The notes beneath the pieces are model-generated. The model was given only the letters and a program-made list of their open reading frames with translations. It had not been told where the DNA came from and did not search any database. 64,000 nt of DNA from DATFQI01 sp963831105 (lineage in GTDB: Bacteria > Actinomycetota > Thermoleophilia > Solirubrobacterales > Solirubrobacteraceae), in contig CAWHOS010000012.1 of the NCBI GenBank assembly GCA_963831105.1, positions 1 to 64,000 on the forward strand, written 5' to 3'. The position numbers and the translations under genes were made by a program. This document shows, piece by piece, positions 34,881-45,474 of this stretch; position 1 is the stretch's first letter; each line of letters begins with the position of its first letter.

Positions 34881-35288
34881 GTGCGCTACACCGTGCTGGC
34901 CGTCGGGAAGGTGAAGCCGCCCTATGCCGACGACGTCGCGCACTACGAGCGGCTGCTGGCCAAGCAGGCCCGCGTGGACGTGGTCGAGGTCGCCGACGAC
35001 GCGGCCGTCGCGCGGCGCGTCCCCGAGCGCGCCTACGTCTCGCTGCTCGACGACCGCGGCCGCGCCTATGACTCCGAGGCCTTCGCCCGCTGGCTGGAGG
35101 AGCGCAGGCAGGGAGGCCGCGACGTCTGCTTCGTGGTCGGCGGCCCGTTCGGCACGGAGCTCGAGCGCTGCGACCACCGGCTCTCGCTCGGCCCGATGAC
35201 GCTGCCGCATCAGCTCGCGCGGGTGGTCCTGCTCGAGCAGCTCTTCCGCGCCCACAAGATCCTCGCGGGCGAGCCCTACCATCACTGA
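34881..35288 (+). CDS. rlmH: 23S rRNA (pseudouridine1915-N3)-methyltransferase RlmH
   Basis: 135 residues, SPOUT-class methyltransferase that modifies helix 69 of 23S rRNA. YTVLAVGKVKPPYADDVAHYERLL at the N-terminus, LLDDRGRAYDSEAFARWL, and the knot region DVCFVVGGPFGTELE...LSLGPMTLPHQLARVVLLEQLFRAHKILAGEPYHH are diagnostic. GTG start at 34881. The argS start follows one base after the stop. Confidence 0.93.
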   Translation: MRYTVLAVGKVKPPYADDVAHYERLLAKQARVDVVEVADDAAVARRVPERAYVSLLDDRGRAYDSEAFARWLEERRQGGRDVCFVVGGPFGTELERCDHRLSLGPMTLPHQLARVVLLEQLFRAHKILAGEPYHH

Positions 35289-35289
35289 T

Positions 35290-36918
35290 GTGACGCCCAT
35301 CGAGGATCTCCGCTCCGCCGTCGAGGCGGCCGCCGCCGAGCTGCGCAACGGCGGCCCGGCGCCGAGCAGCGCCCCGACCCTCGAGCGCCCGAAGAAGGCC
35401 GGCTTCGGCGACTTCTCGACCAACGCGGCGATGCTCCTCGCCCCGGCGCTGAAGGCCCCGCCGCGCGAGATCGCCGAGCGGCTCGGCGCGGCGCTGCAGG
35501 AGAAGCTGGGCGCGCAGCTCGAGCGGGTGGAGGTGGCCGGTCCCGGCTTCCTGAACATCTTCCTCGCCGACGACTGGTACACGGAGGCCGCGGGCGTCAT
35601 CCTCGCCGCCGGCGACGACTACGGCGGCCGGACGGCGGATCCGCCGGAGAAGATCCAGGTCGAGTTCGTCTCCGCCAACCCGACCGGCCCGCTGACGGCC
35701 GCCTCCGGGCGCCACGCCGCCTACGGCGACGCCCTGCTGCGGCTGTTCCGCTTCCAGGGCCACGAGGTCGAGGGCGAGTACTACTTCAACGACGCGGGCG
35801 GGCAGATCACCCGGTTCGGCGCGTCGATCGTGGCCCGCGCGCGCGGGGAGGATCCCCCCGAGGACGGCTATCAGGGCGAGTACGTCGTGGAGCTCGCCGG
35901 GCAGATCCCGGGCGCCGCCGACATGGACGCCGACACGGCCGCCGCGGCGGGTGTGGAGCTGATGATCGGCCGGATCCGCAAGACGCTCGCCGACTACCGG
36001 GTCCACTTCGACAGCTGGTTCCTCGAGCGCTCGCTGCACGAGAGCGACCCGACCCCGGTCCAGGCCGCGCTGGCGAGCCTGCCGGAGGGAAGCACCTACC
36101 GCGCCGACGACGCCGTCTGGCTGCGGACGAAGGAGCTCGGCGGCGACAACGAGGACCGCGTGGTGGTGCGTCGCACGGGCGAGCCGACCTACTTCGCGTC
36201 CGACATCGCCTACCTGCGGTCCAAGCTCGATCGCGGCTTCGACCACTTCTTCATCGTGCTCGGGTCCGACCACCACGGCTACATCGCGCGCATGAAGGGC
36301 GCCGTCGCGGCGCTGGGTGGCGACCCGGCCCAGCTCGAGATCCCGCTGCTGCAGTTCGTCCACATCGTCGAGCGCGGCGAGAAGGCGTCGATGTCCAAGC
36401 GCCGAGGCGACTTCGTCACGCTCGACGAGCTGATCGCCGAGATCGGCGTCGACGCCACGCGCTTCTTCATGCTCCAGCGCTCGCACGACTCCACGGTCGA
36501 CCTCGACCTCGACCTCGCGCGCGAGCAGTCGGCGGAGAACCCGGTCTATTACGTGCAGTACGCGCACGCCCGGATCGCCAGCATCCTCGAGCGGATCGGC
36601 GCCGAGCGCGTCGAGCAGGCGCCGGCCGAGACGCCGTCGGGGCTGGCGCTGCACCCGGCCGAGCGCGAGCTCGTGCGCAAGCTGCTCACCTTCCCGGCCG
36701 AGGTCGCCGAGGCGGCCTCCCGCCGCGCCCCGCACCGCATCGCGACCTACGCGCTCGAGCTGGCCCAGGCGTTCGCGGCCTTCTACCGCGACTGCCCGGT
36801 CAAGGACGCCGAGCCAGAGGCGCTGAAGTCGTTCCGGATCGGGCTCTGCGTCTCCACCAAGCGGACGCTCGCCCGCGCGCTGGACCTGCTCGGGGTCAGC
36901 GCTCCCGAGTCGATGTAG
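35290..36918 (+). CDS. argS: Arginyl-tRNA synthetase
   Basis: Class I synthetase, 542 residues. VEFVSANPTGPL, YYFNDAGGQITRFG, VLGSDHHGYIARMKGAVAALGG, the KMSKS-equivalent ASMSKRRGDFVTLDELI and the ArgRS anticodon-binding (DALR) region near the C-terminus with PVYYVQYAHARIASIL identify it. Oddity: where ArgRS has the HIGH motif (NPTGPLHVGHGRG), this protein reads NPTGPLTAASGRHAAYGD, without the two His residues. Otherwise full length and in frame. GTG 35290 has TACCAT seven bases upstream, inside rlmH, so it may also be transcribed separately. Its last 23 nt overlap the convergent regulator gene. Confidence 0.92.
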   Translation: MTPIEDLRSAVEAAAAELRNGGPAPSSAPTLERPKKAGFGDFSTNAAMLLAPALKAPPREIAERLGAALQEKLGAQLERVEVAGPGFLNIFLADDWYTEAAGVILAAGDDYGGRTADPPEKIQVEFVSANPTGPLTAASGRHAAYGDALLRLFRFQGHEVEGEYYFNDAGGQITRFGASIVARARGEDPPEDGYQGEYVVELAGQIPGAADMDADTAAAAGVELMIGRIRKTLADYRVHFDSWFLERSLHESDPTPVQAALASLPEGSTYRADDAVWLRTKELGGDNEDRVVVRRTGEPTYFASDIAYLRSKLDRGFDHFFIVLGSDHHGYIARMKGAVAALGGDPAQLEIPLLQFVHIVERGEKASMSKRRGDFVTLDELIAEIGVDATRFFMLQRSHDSTVDLDLDLAREQSAENPVYYVQYAHARIASILERIGAERVEQAPAETPSGLALHPAERELVRKLLTFPAEVAEAASRRAPHRIATYALELAQAFAAFYRDCPVKDAEPEALKSFRIGLCVSTKRTLARALDLLGVSAPESM

Positions 36919-37549
36919 CCACGCCGTTCTCGTAGGCGTAGACGACGGCCTGCGCGCGGTCGCGCACGCCGGTCTTGGCGAAGATGTGGTTGACGTGGCT
37001 CTTGACCGTCGCGGCGCTGACGACGAGCGCCTCGGCGATCTCGGCGTTCGTGCGGCCCTCGGCGATCAGCGCGAGCACCTCGGCCTCGCGCGGGGTCAGC
37101 TCGTCCGGGAGCTCGCGCTCGGGCTCCGCGGCCACGGCGGCGGCGACCACGTGGTGCTGCACGCTCGGGTCGAGCGCGGCCTCGCCGCGCGCGACGGCCT
37201 CGACGGCGGCGCGGATCTCCTCCGCGCCGGCGTCCTTGGTCAGGTAGCCGCGCGCCCCGGCGCGCAGCGCGCCGAGCACGGAGGCGTCGTCGGCGTAGGT
37301 GGTCAGCGCGATCGCGCGCGGGCGGTCGCCGAGCGCCGCCAGCCGGCGGATCGCCTCGATCCCGTCCACGCGCGGCATCCGCAGGTCCATCAGGACGACG
37401 TCGGGGTCGTGGCGGCGGGCGAGCTCGACCGCCTCGGCGCCGTCGGCCGCCGTGCCGACGAGCTCGATCCCGTCGAGCAGCCCGAGCAGGGTGCCGAGGC
37501 CCTCGCGCACGACGCGCTGGTCGTCGGCGAGCAGGACGCGGACGGTCAT
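36896..37549 (-). CDS. NarL/FixJ family response regulator
   Basis: 217 residues. Receiver: LLADDQRVVREGLGTLL, phosphorylated Asp in VVLMDLRMPRVDG, switch Thr in IALTTYADD, Lys in GYLTKDAGAEEI. LuxR-type HTH: LTPREAEVLALIAEGRTNAEIAEALVVSAATVKSHVNHIFAKTGVRDRAQAVV. Its ATG overlaps the stop of the sensor kinase. Likely target: the palindromic site at 38722-38751 in front of the divergent ABC exporter. Confidence 0.93.
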   Translation of the reverse strand: MTVRVLLADDQRVVREGLGTLLGLLDGIELVGTAADGAEAVELARRHDPDVVLMDLRMPRVDGIEAIRRLAALGDRPRAIALTTYADDASVLGALRAGARGYLTKDAGAEEIRAAVEAVARGEAALDPSVQHHVVAAAVAAEPERELPDELTPREAEVLALIAEGRTNAEIAEALVVSAATVKSHVNHIFAKTGVRDRAQAVVYAYENGVATSTRER

Positions 37550-38677
37550 GCGGGCAGCCACAGCTCCACGCGGAACCCCTCGGGCGTCGGGCCGGCGTCC
37601 AGGCGGCCGCCGAGCAGCTCGGCCCGCTCGCGCATGCCCGTGATCCCGTAGCCGCCGCCGGGGCTCGGCGCCCGCCGGCACGGGGACGCCCGCGCCCGAG
37701 TCCTCGACGGTCAGCCGCGTGCCGCCGGGCTCGTAGGCGAGCCGCAGCGCGACGCGCTCGGCCGCGCTGTGGCGGACGACGTTCGTCAGCGCCTCCTGGG
37801 CGGTGCGGTAGATCGCCAGCCGCGCCTCGGAGGCGAGCTCGCGGGGCTCGCCCGTGACCGTCAGCGTGGCGCGGTCGCCGAAGCCCTCGGCGAGCGCGCG
37901 CAGCCGCTCCGGACCGGGCATCTCGTCCCCGCGCAGCGCGCCGATCGCCGCGCGGGCCTCGCCGAGCCCGTCGGCGGCGAGGTGGTGCGCCCGCTCGACG
38001 GCGGCGACCACGTCGGGGTCGGTGTCGCGGTCGTGCGCCAGCAGCCGCGCGCCCTCGAGCTGGAGCGCGAGCGCCGACAGCGAGTGCGCGAGCACGTCGT
38101 GCATGTCGCGGGCCAGGCGGCCGCGCTCGGCCAGCGCCGCCGCCTGCACCTGGGCGGCGCGCGAGGCCTCGAGCTCCTCGACGAGCGCCTCGGCCCGGTC
38201 GCGCCCGATCCGCAGCTCGCGCAGCAGCCGCATCACGAAGAACCACGGCAGGACGGAGAACAGCAGGCCGCTGATGTGCGCGGCGGCGACGTCGCGGGTG
38301 AGCGCGAGCGCCACGACCTCGCCCACCAGGGTCGCCCCGCCGACGACCAGCGCCGGGGTGCGCGGCAGGCGCGCGGCGGCGACCACGACGACGAAGTAGA
38401 CGCCGGCGTAGCCCGCCCCGTCGGGCTGCAGCGCGGTGAGCGCGATGCTCGCCGCGCCGACGGTCGCGATCCCCGCGAAGCGCGTGCGGTCGTCGGTCCG
38501 GCCCCACGGGCGGCTCGCGATCAGGCCGCAGACCAGCGCGACGAGCGCCACGGCGATCGCGAGCCCCTCGTCCGAGACGCCGGGGTGCGGCTCGCTGAAC
38601 AGCACGGACGCGAGGATCGCGAGGACCGAGATCACCGCGAAGGCGCGCAGCGCGACGGGTGGGCGGGACGGTGCCAC
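37546..38677 (-). CDS. Sensor histidine kinase, HisKA_3 type (one frame break)
   Basis: About 376 residues. Five to six N-terminal hydrophobic segments, then a coiled linker and the HisKA_3 phosphorylation motif ERGRLARDMHDVLAHSLSALALQLEGAR (His in MHDVLAHS), and an HATPase domain: AIYRTAQEALTNVVRHSAAERV and LTVEDSGAGVP. One extra base near 37668 shifts the frame; after it GGGYGITGMRERAELLGGRLDAGPTPEGFRVELWLP completes the ATP lid. The GTG start at 38677 begins the first membrane segment. Forms a DesK/LiaS-like pair with the downstream regulator and is divergent from the ABC exporter genes. Confidence 0.88.
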
Positions 38678-38721
38678 GCAGCACACGGTAAGCGGCCGGG
38701 CGCGCGCCGTCATCGCCGCGG

Positions 38722-38751
38722 GGGTGGATCCGCCTCCACCCACGGGTGGAG
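38722..38751. promoter_or_regulatory. Operator: TCCACCC/GGGTGGA palindrome with an extra half-site
   Basis: CTCCACCCACGGGTGGAG (38734-38751) is a perfect 18-bp palindrome, and a third half-site GGGTGGA occurs at 38722-38728. It lies between the kinase-regulator operon and the divergent ABC exporter, 59 bp before the exporter start. NarL-family regulators bind such palindromes; assignment to this regulator is inferred. Confidence 0.55.
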
Positions 38752-38810
38752 CGGCAGGTTCGGCCCGTGCGCCGATGACGAGGACGCGCCGCGGCCCGAT
38801 GCTCTCTTGC

Positions 38811-39709
<899 letters not shown>

Positions 39710-39713
<4 letters not shown>

Positions 39714-40517
39714 CCGCCCTGAATGCCGCTCCGGCACGGATCACCGACGCGCGCCTGCTCGGGCGCTGGATCGCCGCCCGCGTGCGGATGACGCTGCGCT
39801 CCCCGCGCGCGCTCGGCTTCACGTTCGCGTTCCCGCTCGTGCTCGTGACGCTCTTCGGCGCCATCAACGACGGCGTGAACGTCACGCTGGCGGGCGTCGG
39901 ACGTCCCCTTCACGCAGTACTACACGCCCGCGATCGGGGTCTTCGGCCTCACCACGGCCTGCTACACGAGCCTGGTCGTCGGCCTCGCCACGGCGCGCGA
40001 GACCGGCCTGCTCAAGCGCGTCCGCGGCACCCCGCTGCCCGTCGCGGTCTACCTCGGCTCCTGGAGCGCCGGCGCGATGCTGACCGGGCTCGGCTCGGTG
40101 CTGATGCTGTTCGTGGTCGCCGTGCCGGCGTTCGGCGTCGACGTGCCGCTCGCGTCGCTGCCCGCCGCCGTCGTCACCGCGGCGCTGGGTGCGGCCTGCC
40201 TGGCGGCGCTCGGGCTCGCGGCCGGCTCGCTCGTGCGCACCAGCGAGCAGGCGATGCCGCTCGCCCAGCTCACGTTCCTGCCGATCTCGTTCATCTCGGG
40301 CATCTGGTTCCCGCTCGACGGGGCCCCGGGCTGGGTCACGACCGCCGCCGACGTCTTCCCGCTCAAGCACATCGTCGACGCCTTCACGGGCTGCTTCCTG
40401 GCGGGCACGCCGGACGCGGGCTTCGCCTGGGGCGACCTCGGCGTCATCGCCGCCTGGGGCGTGGCCGGTCTCGTCGTGGCCACCCGGCGCCTGCGGCGGG
40501 AGGCGTCCGCGGACTAG
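39710..40517 (+). CDS. ABC-2 type permease (one frame break)
   Basis: About 268 residues. RMTLRSPRALGFTFAFPLVLVTLFGAI at the N-terminus; after one extra base near 39897 the reading continues DVPFTQYYTPAIGVFGLTTACYTSLVVGLATARETGLLKRVRGTPLPVAVYLGSWSAG, LGAACLAALGLAAGSLVRTSEQAMPLAQLTFLPISFISGIWFPLDGAPGWV and ends LVVATRRLRRE. These are the six-span ABC-2 permease features, including the extracytoplasmic YYTPAI segment after the first span. Partner of the ATPase at 38811. Confidence 0.88.
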
Positions 40518-40533
40518 AGCGCCAGGAACAACA

Positions 40534-40636
40534 ACTGCGGCTGGGTAAGGGGGTGGATGAGCCCACCTCGACGTTGAACCCGGAGTTGTTCAGCCTCAGA
40601 CCGAGTAACTCCGGGTTCGGCGTCGCGGTTGGCTCC
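40534..40636. repeat. Dispersed palindromic element, copy 3, with a bidirectional terminator hairpin
   Basis: The left arm AACTGCGGCTGGGTAAGGGG (40534-40553) matches the family. The centre is a perfect 12-bp stem GAACCCGGAGTT / AACTCCGGGTTC (40576-40587, 40607-40618), extended by GACG/CGTC (40570, 40621). The loop GTTCAGCCTCAGACCGAGT resembles the loop of copy 4. The right end (GGCTCCCTCAG) is short and stops at the ccdA stop. Lies between convergent genes. Confidence 0.65.
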
Positions 40637-40637
40637 C

Positions 40638-41384
40638 TCAGAGCTCGCCGAAGATGTTCAGCCCGACGGAGTCCAGCGCCTGCTGGGCCTCGATGTTGAG
40701 CTGGGTCAGCTCGCCGGTGAACAGCAGCACGCCCATCGTGATCAGCACGACCCCGGAGACGGCCGTGATGATCAGGTAGCGGTCGCGGAGCCAGCGGAAC
40801 GCCGCCGTGGCGCGGGTGAAGGCGATCGCGGTGAGGAGGAACGGGACGGCGAGGCCGAGCGAGTAGAAGAGCAGCAGGATCCCGCCCTTCGCCACCGTGT
40901 CGGAGACCGACGCGGCGGTCAGGATCGAGCCGAGCGTGGGCCCGACGCACGGCGTCCACGCGACCGCGAACGCCGCCCCGGCCAGGAGCGGGCCCCCCGA
41001 GCCGGCGCGCGAGATCAGCGTCTCGGGGCGCCACTCGCGGTTGAACCGGTCCACGAACGGCGTCAGCAGGAAGAACACCCCGAGCCCGATGATCACCGCG
41101 CCGGCGACCTTGTCGAGCGTTCCGCGGCTGTCGCGCAGCACGGACCCGAGGCTCGTGGCGGTCATCCCGAGCACCACGAACACCACGGTGAAGGAGGCGC
41201 AGAAGACGATCGCCGGCAGCAGGATCCGCGACGTCGACCGCTCGCGGTCCTTGATCTCGGTCAGCGAGACGCCCGAGACGGCCGACAGGTAGCCGGGCAC
41301 GAGCGGCAGCACGCAGGGCGAGATGAAGGACACGAAGCCGACGGCGAACGCCGCGATGACCGTGGTGTCGACCCCGCCGCTCAT
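40638..41384 (-). CDS. ccdA: Cytochrome c biogenesis thiol transporter CcdA
   Basis: Carries reducing power across the membrane to keep apocytochrome c cysteines reduced. 248 residues, about six spans. Cys residues sit in the conserved FISPCVLPLVPGYLSAVSG and AVAWTPCVGPTLGSIL segments. ATG overlaps the stop of ccmH. Ends the ccmH-ccdA operon; convergent with the ABC exporter. Confidence 0.92.
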   Translation of the reverse strand: MSGGVDTTVIAAFAVGFVSFISPCVLPLVPGYLSAVSGVSLTEIKDRERSTSRILLPAIVFCASFTVVFVVLGMTATSLGSVLRDSRGTLDKVAGAVIIGLGVFFLLTPFVDRFNREWRPETLISRAGSGGPLLAGAAFAVAWTPCVGPTLGSILTAASVSDTVAKGGILLLFYSLGLAVPFLLTAIAFTRATAAFRWLRDRYLIITAVSGVVLITMGVLLFTGELTQLNIEAQQALDSVGLNIFGEL

Positions 41385-41830
41385 CGGTCGTAGGAGGCCA
41401 TGTCGGCGTCGAGCCGGCGGCGGTCCTCGGGGTCGAGCTCGGGTCCCTCCGCGGCGGGCTCCTCGTCGCGCCGGCCGCGCCAGCGCAGCGCCGCGACGCC
41501 GACGCCCAGCAGGGCGATCAGCGACAGCAGCCCCGGGACGAGCCAGGCCGCCACGTCGAAGCCGCCGCCCTCGGGCACGGCGAGCACCTTCGGCCCGTAC
41601 TCCTCGACCAGCGCGGCCTTGATCGCGGGCTTGCTCTTGCCCTCGGCGATCCGCCGCCGGATGAACTCGCGCTCGCGATCGGCGACGGGGGAGGTGGACA
41701 CGTTCAGGGCCGTGCCGCACTCCACGCACATGACCTCGTCCTCCACGTCGGGCAGCGTGGTCTTCGGCTCGGCGGCGATCGCCGCGGGAGCCAGGACGAG
41801 CGCGAGCAGCAGTCCGAGCGCGAGCCTCAC
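41381..41830 (-). CDS. ccmH: CcmH/CycL-type cytochrome c maturation thioredoxin-like protein
   Basis: 149 residues. Signal segment (LALGLLLALVLAPAAIAAE), a short domain with the CxxC in DEVMCVECGTALNVSTSPVADREREFIRRRIAEGKSKPAIKAALVEEYGPKVLA, then one membrane span (AAWLVPGLLSLIALLGVGVAAL). The classic motif is LRCxxCQ; here it reads VMCVECG. It reduces the apocytochrome heme-binding cysteines before CcmF attaches heme. GTG start at 41830; divergent from the tRNA gene. Confidence 0.88.
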   Translation of the reverse strand: MRLALGLLLALVLAPAAIAAEPKTTLPDVEDEVMCVECGTALNVSTSPVADREREFIRRRIAEGKSKPAIKAALVEEYGPKVLAVPEGGGFDVAAWLVPGLLSLIALLGVGVAALRWRGRRDEEPAAEGPELDPEDRRRLDADMASYDR

Positions 41831-41873
41831 GTGGTCCAGCGTATCCCGCTGCGGTTAGACTCCAGCGAACCCC

Positions 41874-41945
41874 GCGGGCGTTGTCCAATGGCTAAGACGG
41901 TGGCTTCCCAAGCCACAAATGGGGGTTCGATTCCCCTCGCCCGCT
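41874..41945 (+). tRNA. tRNA-Gly (anticodon CCC)
   Basis: 72 nt cloverleaf: acceptor GCGGGCG / CGCCCGC with discriminator T (41945), D-arm around GTCCAATGGCTAAGAC, anticodon stem GTGGC / GCCAC with loop TTCCCAA (anticodon CCC), short variable region AAAT, and T-arm GGGGG TTCGATT CCCCT. No CCA is encoded. It lies between ccmH (minus) and the zinc-ribbon gene (minus). Confidence 0.93.
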
Positions 41946-41960
41946 CTTGGCGGTCGCCGG

Positions 41961-42200
41961 CTACCAGGCCTGCGGCGTGCCGCAGTGCGCGCAGCACGGC
42001 GACGCGGTGACCTCGCCCGTCCAGGCGAAGCCGCACTCGCAGGAGTACAAAGCGCGGTCCTCGATCCCGCTGCCGCGCCGCGCGCGGACCTGGGAGACCG
42101 GGAGGTGCTCGCGGCCGCGAGGCTCGCTGGCCCGCCGGGTCGGGGCCTGGGACTGGCGCACGGAGCGCCGGAACGTCTTGGTTTTCGTCTTGAGCTGCAT
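41961..42200 (-). CDS. Small zinc-ribbon protein, unknown function
   Basis: 79 residues. Basic N-terminal half (LKTKTKTFRRSVRQSQAPTRRASEPRGRE) and a C-terminal rubredoxin-like zinc ribbon YSCECGFAWTGEVTASPCCAHCGTPQAW with two Cys pairs (C-E-C and C-x-x-C). ATG 42200 is chosen because GGAAG lies just before it at good spacing; the in-frame ATG at 42212 lacks one. Possibly nucleic-acid binding. It stands alone, convergent toward the tRNA. Confidence 0.65.
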   Translation of the reverse strand: MQLKTKTKTFRRSVRQSQAPTRRASEPRGREHLPVSQVRARRGSGIEDRALYSCECGFAWTGEVTASPCCAHCGTPQAW

Positions 42201-42345
42201 AACTGCTTCCATTGGGACTAACGCCGGACTGCCTACAAGGTTTCTCGGAAGTGACCGTCAACCCTTTAGATCGTGTTAAGGAGTGGACGAACGTCGGGTT
42301 TGATACCCGGCGCCCTCGCGCAGCGGTGACGCGGCCGGGACTCGC

Positions 42346-42351
42346 CATAAT
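42346..42351 (+). promoter_or_regulatory. -10 box (CATAAT) of ccmE, leaderless
   Basis: CATAAT lies eight bases before ATG 42360, matching the spacing of other leaderless starts. It is only two bases before ATG 42354, so 42360 may be the true start of ccmE. Confidence 0.45.
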
Positions 42352-42353
42352 CG

Positions 42354-42761
42354 ATGGCGATGGATCCCAGCCGTAAGCGCAAGGTCCGGTTCGTGGTGGC
42401 GCTCAGCGTCGCCGTGCTGCTGGCCGGAGCCCTCGTCTACACGAGCTTCTCCGCGTCCAGCGAGGCGCGCACGCCGAGCCAGCTGATGACCAACGCCGAG
42501 AGCGGCAAGGTCTACAAGCTCACCGGCAAGGTCGAGCCCGGCTACACGCGCAAGGGCACGACGACGTACTTCCGGGTGCGCGATCGCGCCGGCAAGGGCT
42601 CCGTGCCCGTCTCCTACGAGGGCACGCTCCCGGACCCGTTCCGCGAGGGACGCGAGGTGATCGTCAGCGTCCGCCGCCAGGGCGAGGGCTTCGTCGGCGA
42701 GAAGGGCTCGCTGATCACGAAGTGCCCGTCGAAGTTCACCGCCGAGCAGAACAAGACCTGA
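42354..42761 (+). CDS. ccmE: Heme chaperone CcmE, Cys-type variant
   Basis: Holds heme in transit to CcmF. 135 residues (133 from ATG 42360): basic start, one membrane anchor (VRFVVALSVAVLLAGALVYTSF), then the OB-fold domain YKLTGKVEPGYTRKGTTTYFRVRDRAGKGSVPVSYEGTLPDPFREGREVIVSVRRQGEGFVGEKGSLITKCPSKFTAEQNKT. Classical CcmE ends with LAKHDExY, where His binds heme covalently. Here that place reads TKCPSKF: Cys for His, and Phe where Cys-type relatives have Tyr. Cys-type (CxxxY) CcmE proteins are known from archaea and some bacteria. ccmF follows 14 bases later. Confidence 0.9.
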   Translation: MAMDPSRKRKVRFVVALSVAVLLAGALVYTSFSASSEARTPSQLMTNAESGKVYKLTGKVEPGYTRKGTTTYFRVRDRAGKGSVPVSYEGTLPDPFREGREVIVSVRRQGEGFVGEKGSLITKCPSKFTAEQNKT

Positions 42762-42775
42762 TGGCGGTGGAGTGA

Positions 42776-44956
<2,181 letters not shown>

Positions 44957-44966
44957 GGGCCAGGCC

Positions 44967-45236
44967 ATGGACCTGCTGCTCATCCTCGTCGTCCTCGCGC
45001 TGATCGTCCTGCTCGTCAGCGCGCCGCTGCGGCGACGCGGCGCGCTCGAGGCGGAGGAGAGCGCCGAGCTGGCCGAGCTCGAGGCCGCGCGCGAGGCCAA
45101 GTACCGCCAGATCCGCGACGCCGAGCTCGACCACCGCACGGGCAAGCTCTCCGACGCGGACTGGCGCGCCCAGGACCGGGAGCTGCGCGCCGAGGCGGTC
45201 GACATCCTGCGCCGGCTGGACGAGCTCGCTAGCTAG
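44967..45236 (+). CDS. CcmI-like small membrane protein
   Basis: 89 residues: an N-terminal hydrophobic span (LLLILVVLALIVLLVSAPL) and a Glu/Arg/Leu-rich helical tail (LAELEAAREAKYRQIRDAELDHRTGKLSDADWRAQDRELRAEAVDILRRLDEL), the pattern of the N-terminal part of CcmI without its TPR domain. Follows ccmF by 10 bases and likely helps present apocytochrome c. Precedes secG. Confidence 0.75.
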   Translation: MDLLLILVVLALIVLLVSAPLRRRGALEAEESAELAELEAAREAKYRQIRDAELDHRTGKLSDADWRAQDRELRAEAVDILRRLDELAS

Positions 45237-45249
45237 ACTGGCGCCCCGA

Positions 45250-45474
45250 ATGCTCGAAACGGTCCTTTCCGTCCTGCAGGTCTTCATCGCCGTCATCCTG
45301 ATCCTGCTGATCCTCCTCCACTCGGGGAAGGACGCGGGGATGTCCGGCGCCTTCGGCGTGGGCACCGCCGGCGGCTCCTCGGGCGGCTCCCTGATGGAGC
45401 GCAACCTGGACCGCTGGACGATCCTGTTCGCCGTCGTGTTCGTCGCGAACACGATCGCGCTGCTGAAGGTCTAG
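45250..45474 (+). CDS. secG: Preprotein translocase subunit SecG
   Basis: 74 residues, two membrane spans (VLSVLQVFIAVILILLILLH and WTILFAVVFVANTIALLKV) around a Gly/Ser loop (SGAFGVGTAGGSSGGSLMERNLDR) that matches SecG. Accessory subunit of SecYEG. TAGACT (45234-45239) lies ten bases upstream. In many actinobacteria secG follows tpiA; here it is attached to the ccm cluster. The stop overlaps the convergent gene's stop as CTAG. Confidence 0.92.
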   Translation: MLETVLSVLQVFIAVILILLILLHSGKDAGMSGAFGVGTAGGSSGGSLMERNLDRWTILFAVVFVANTIALLKV

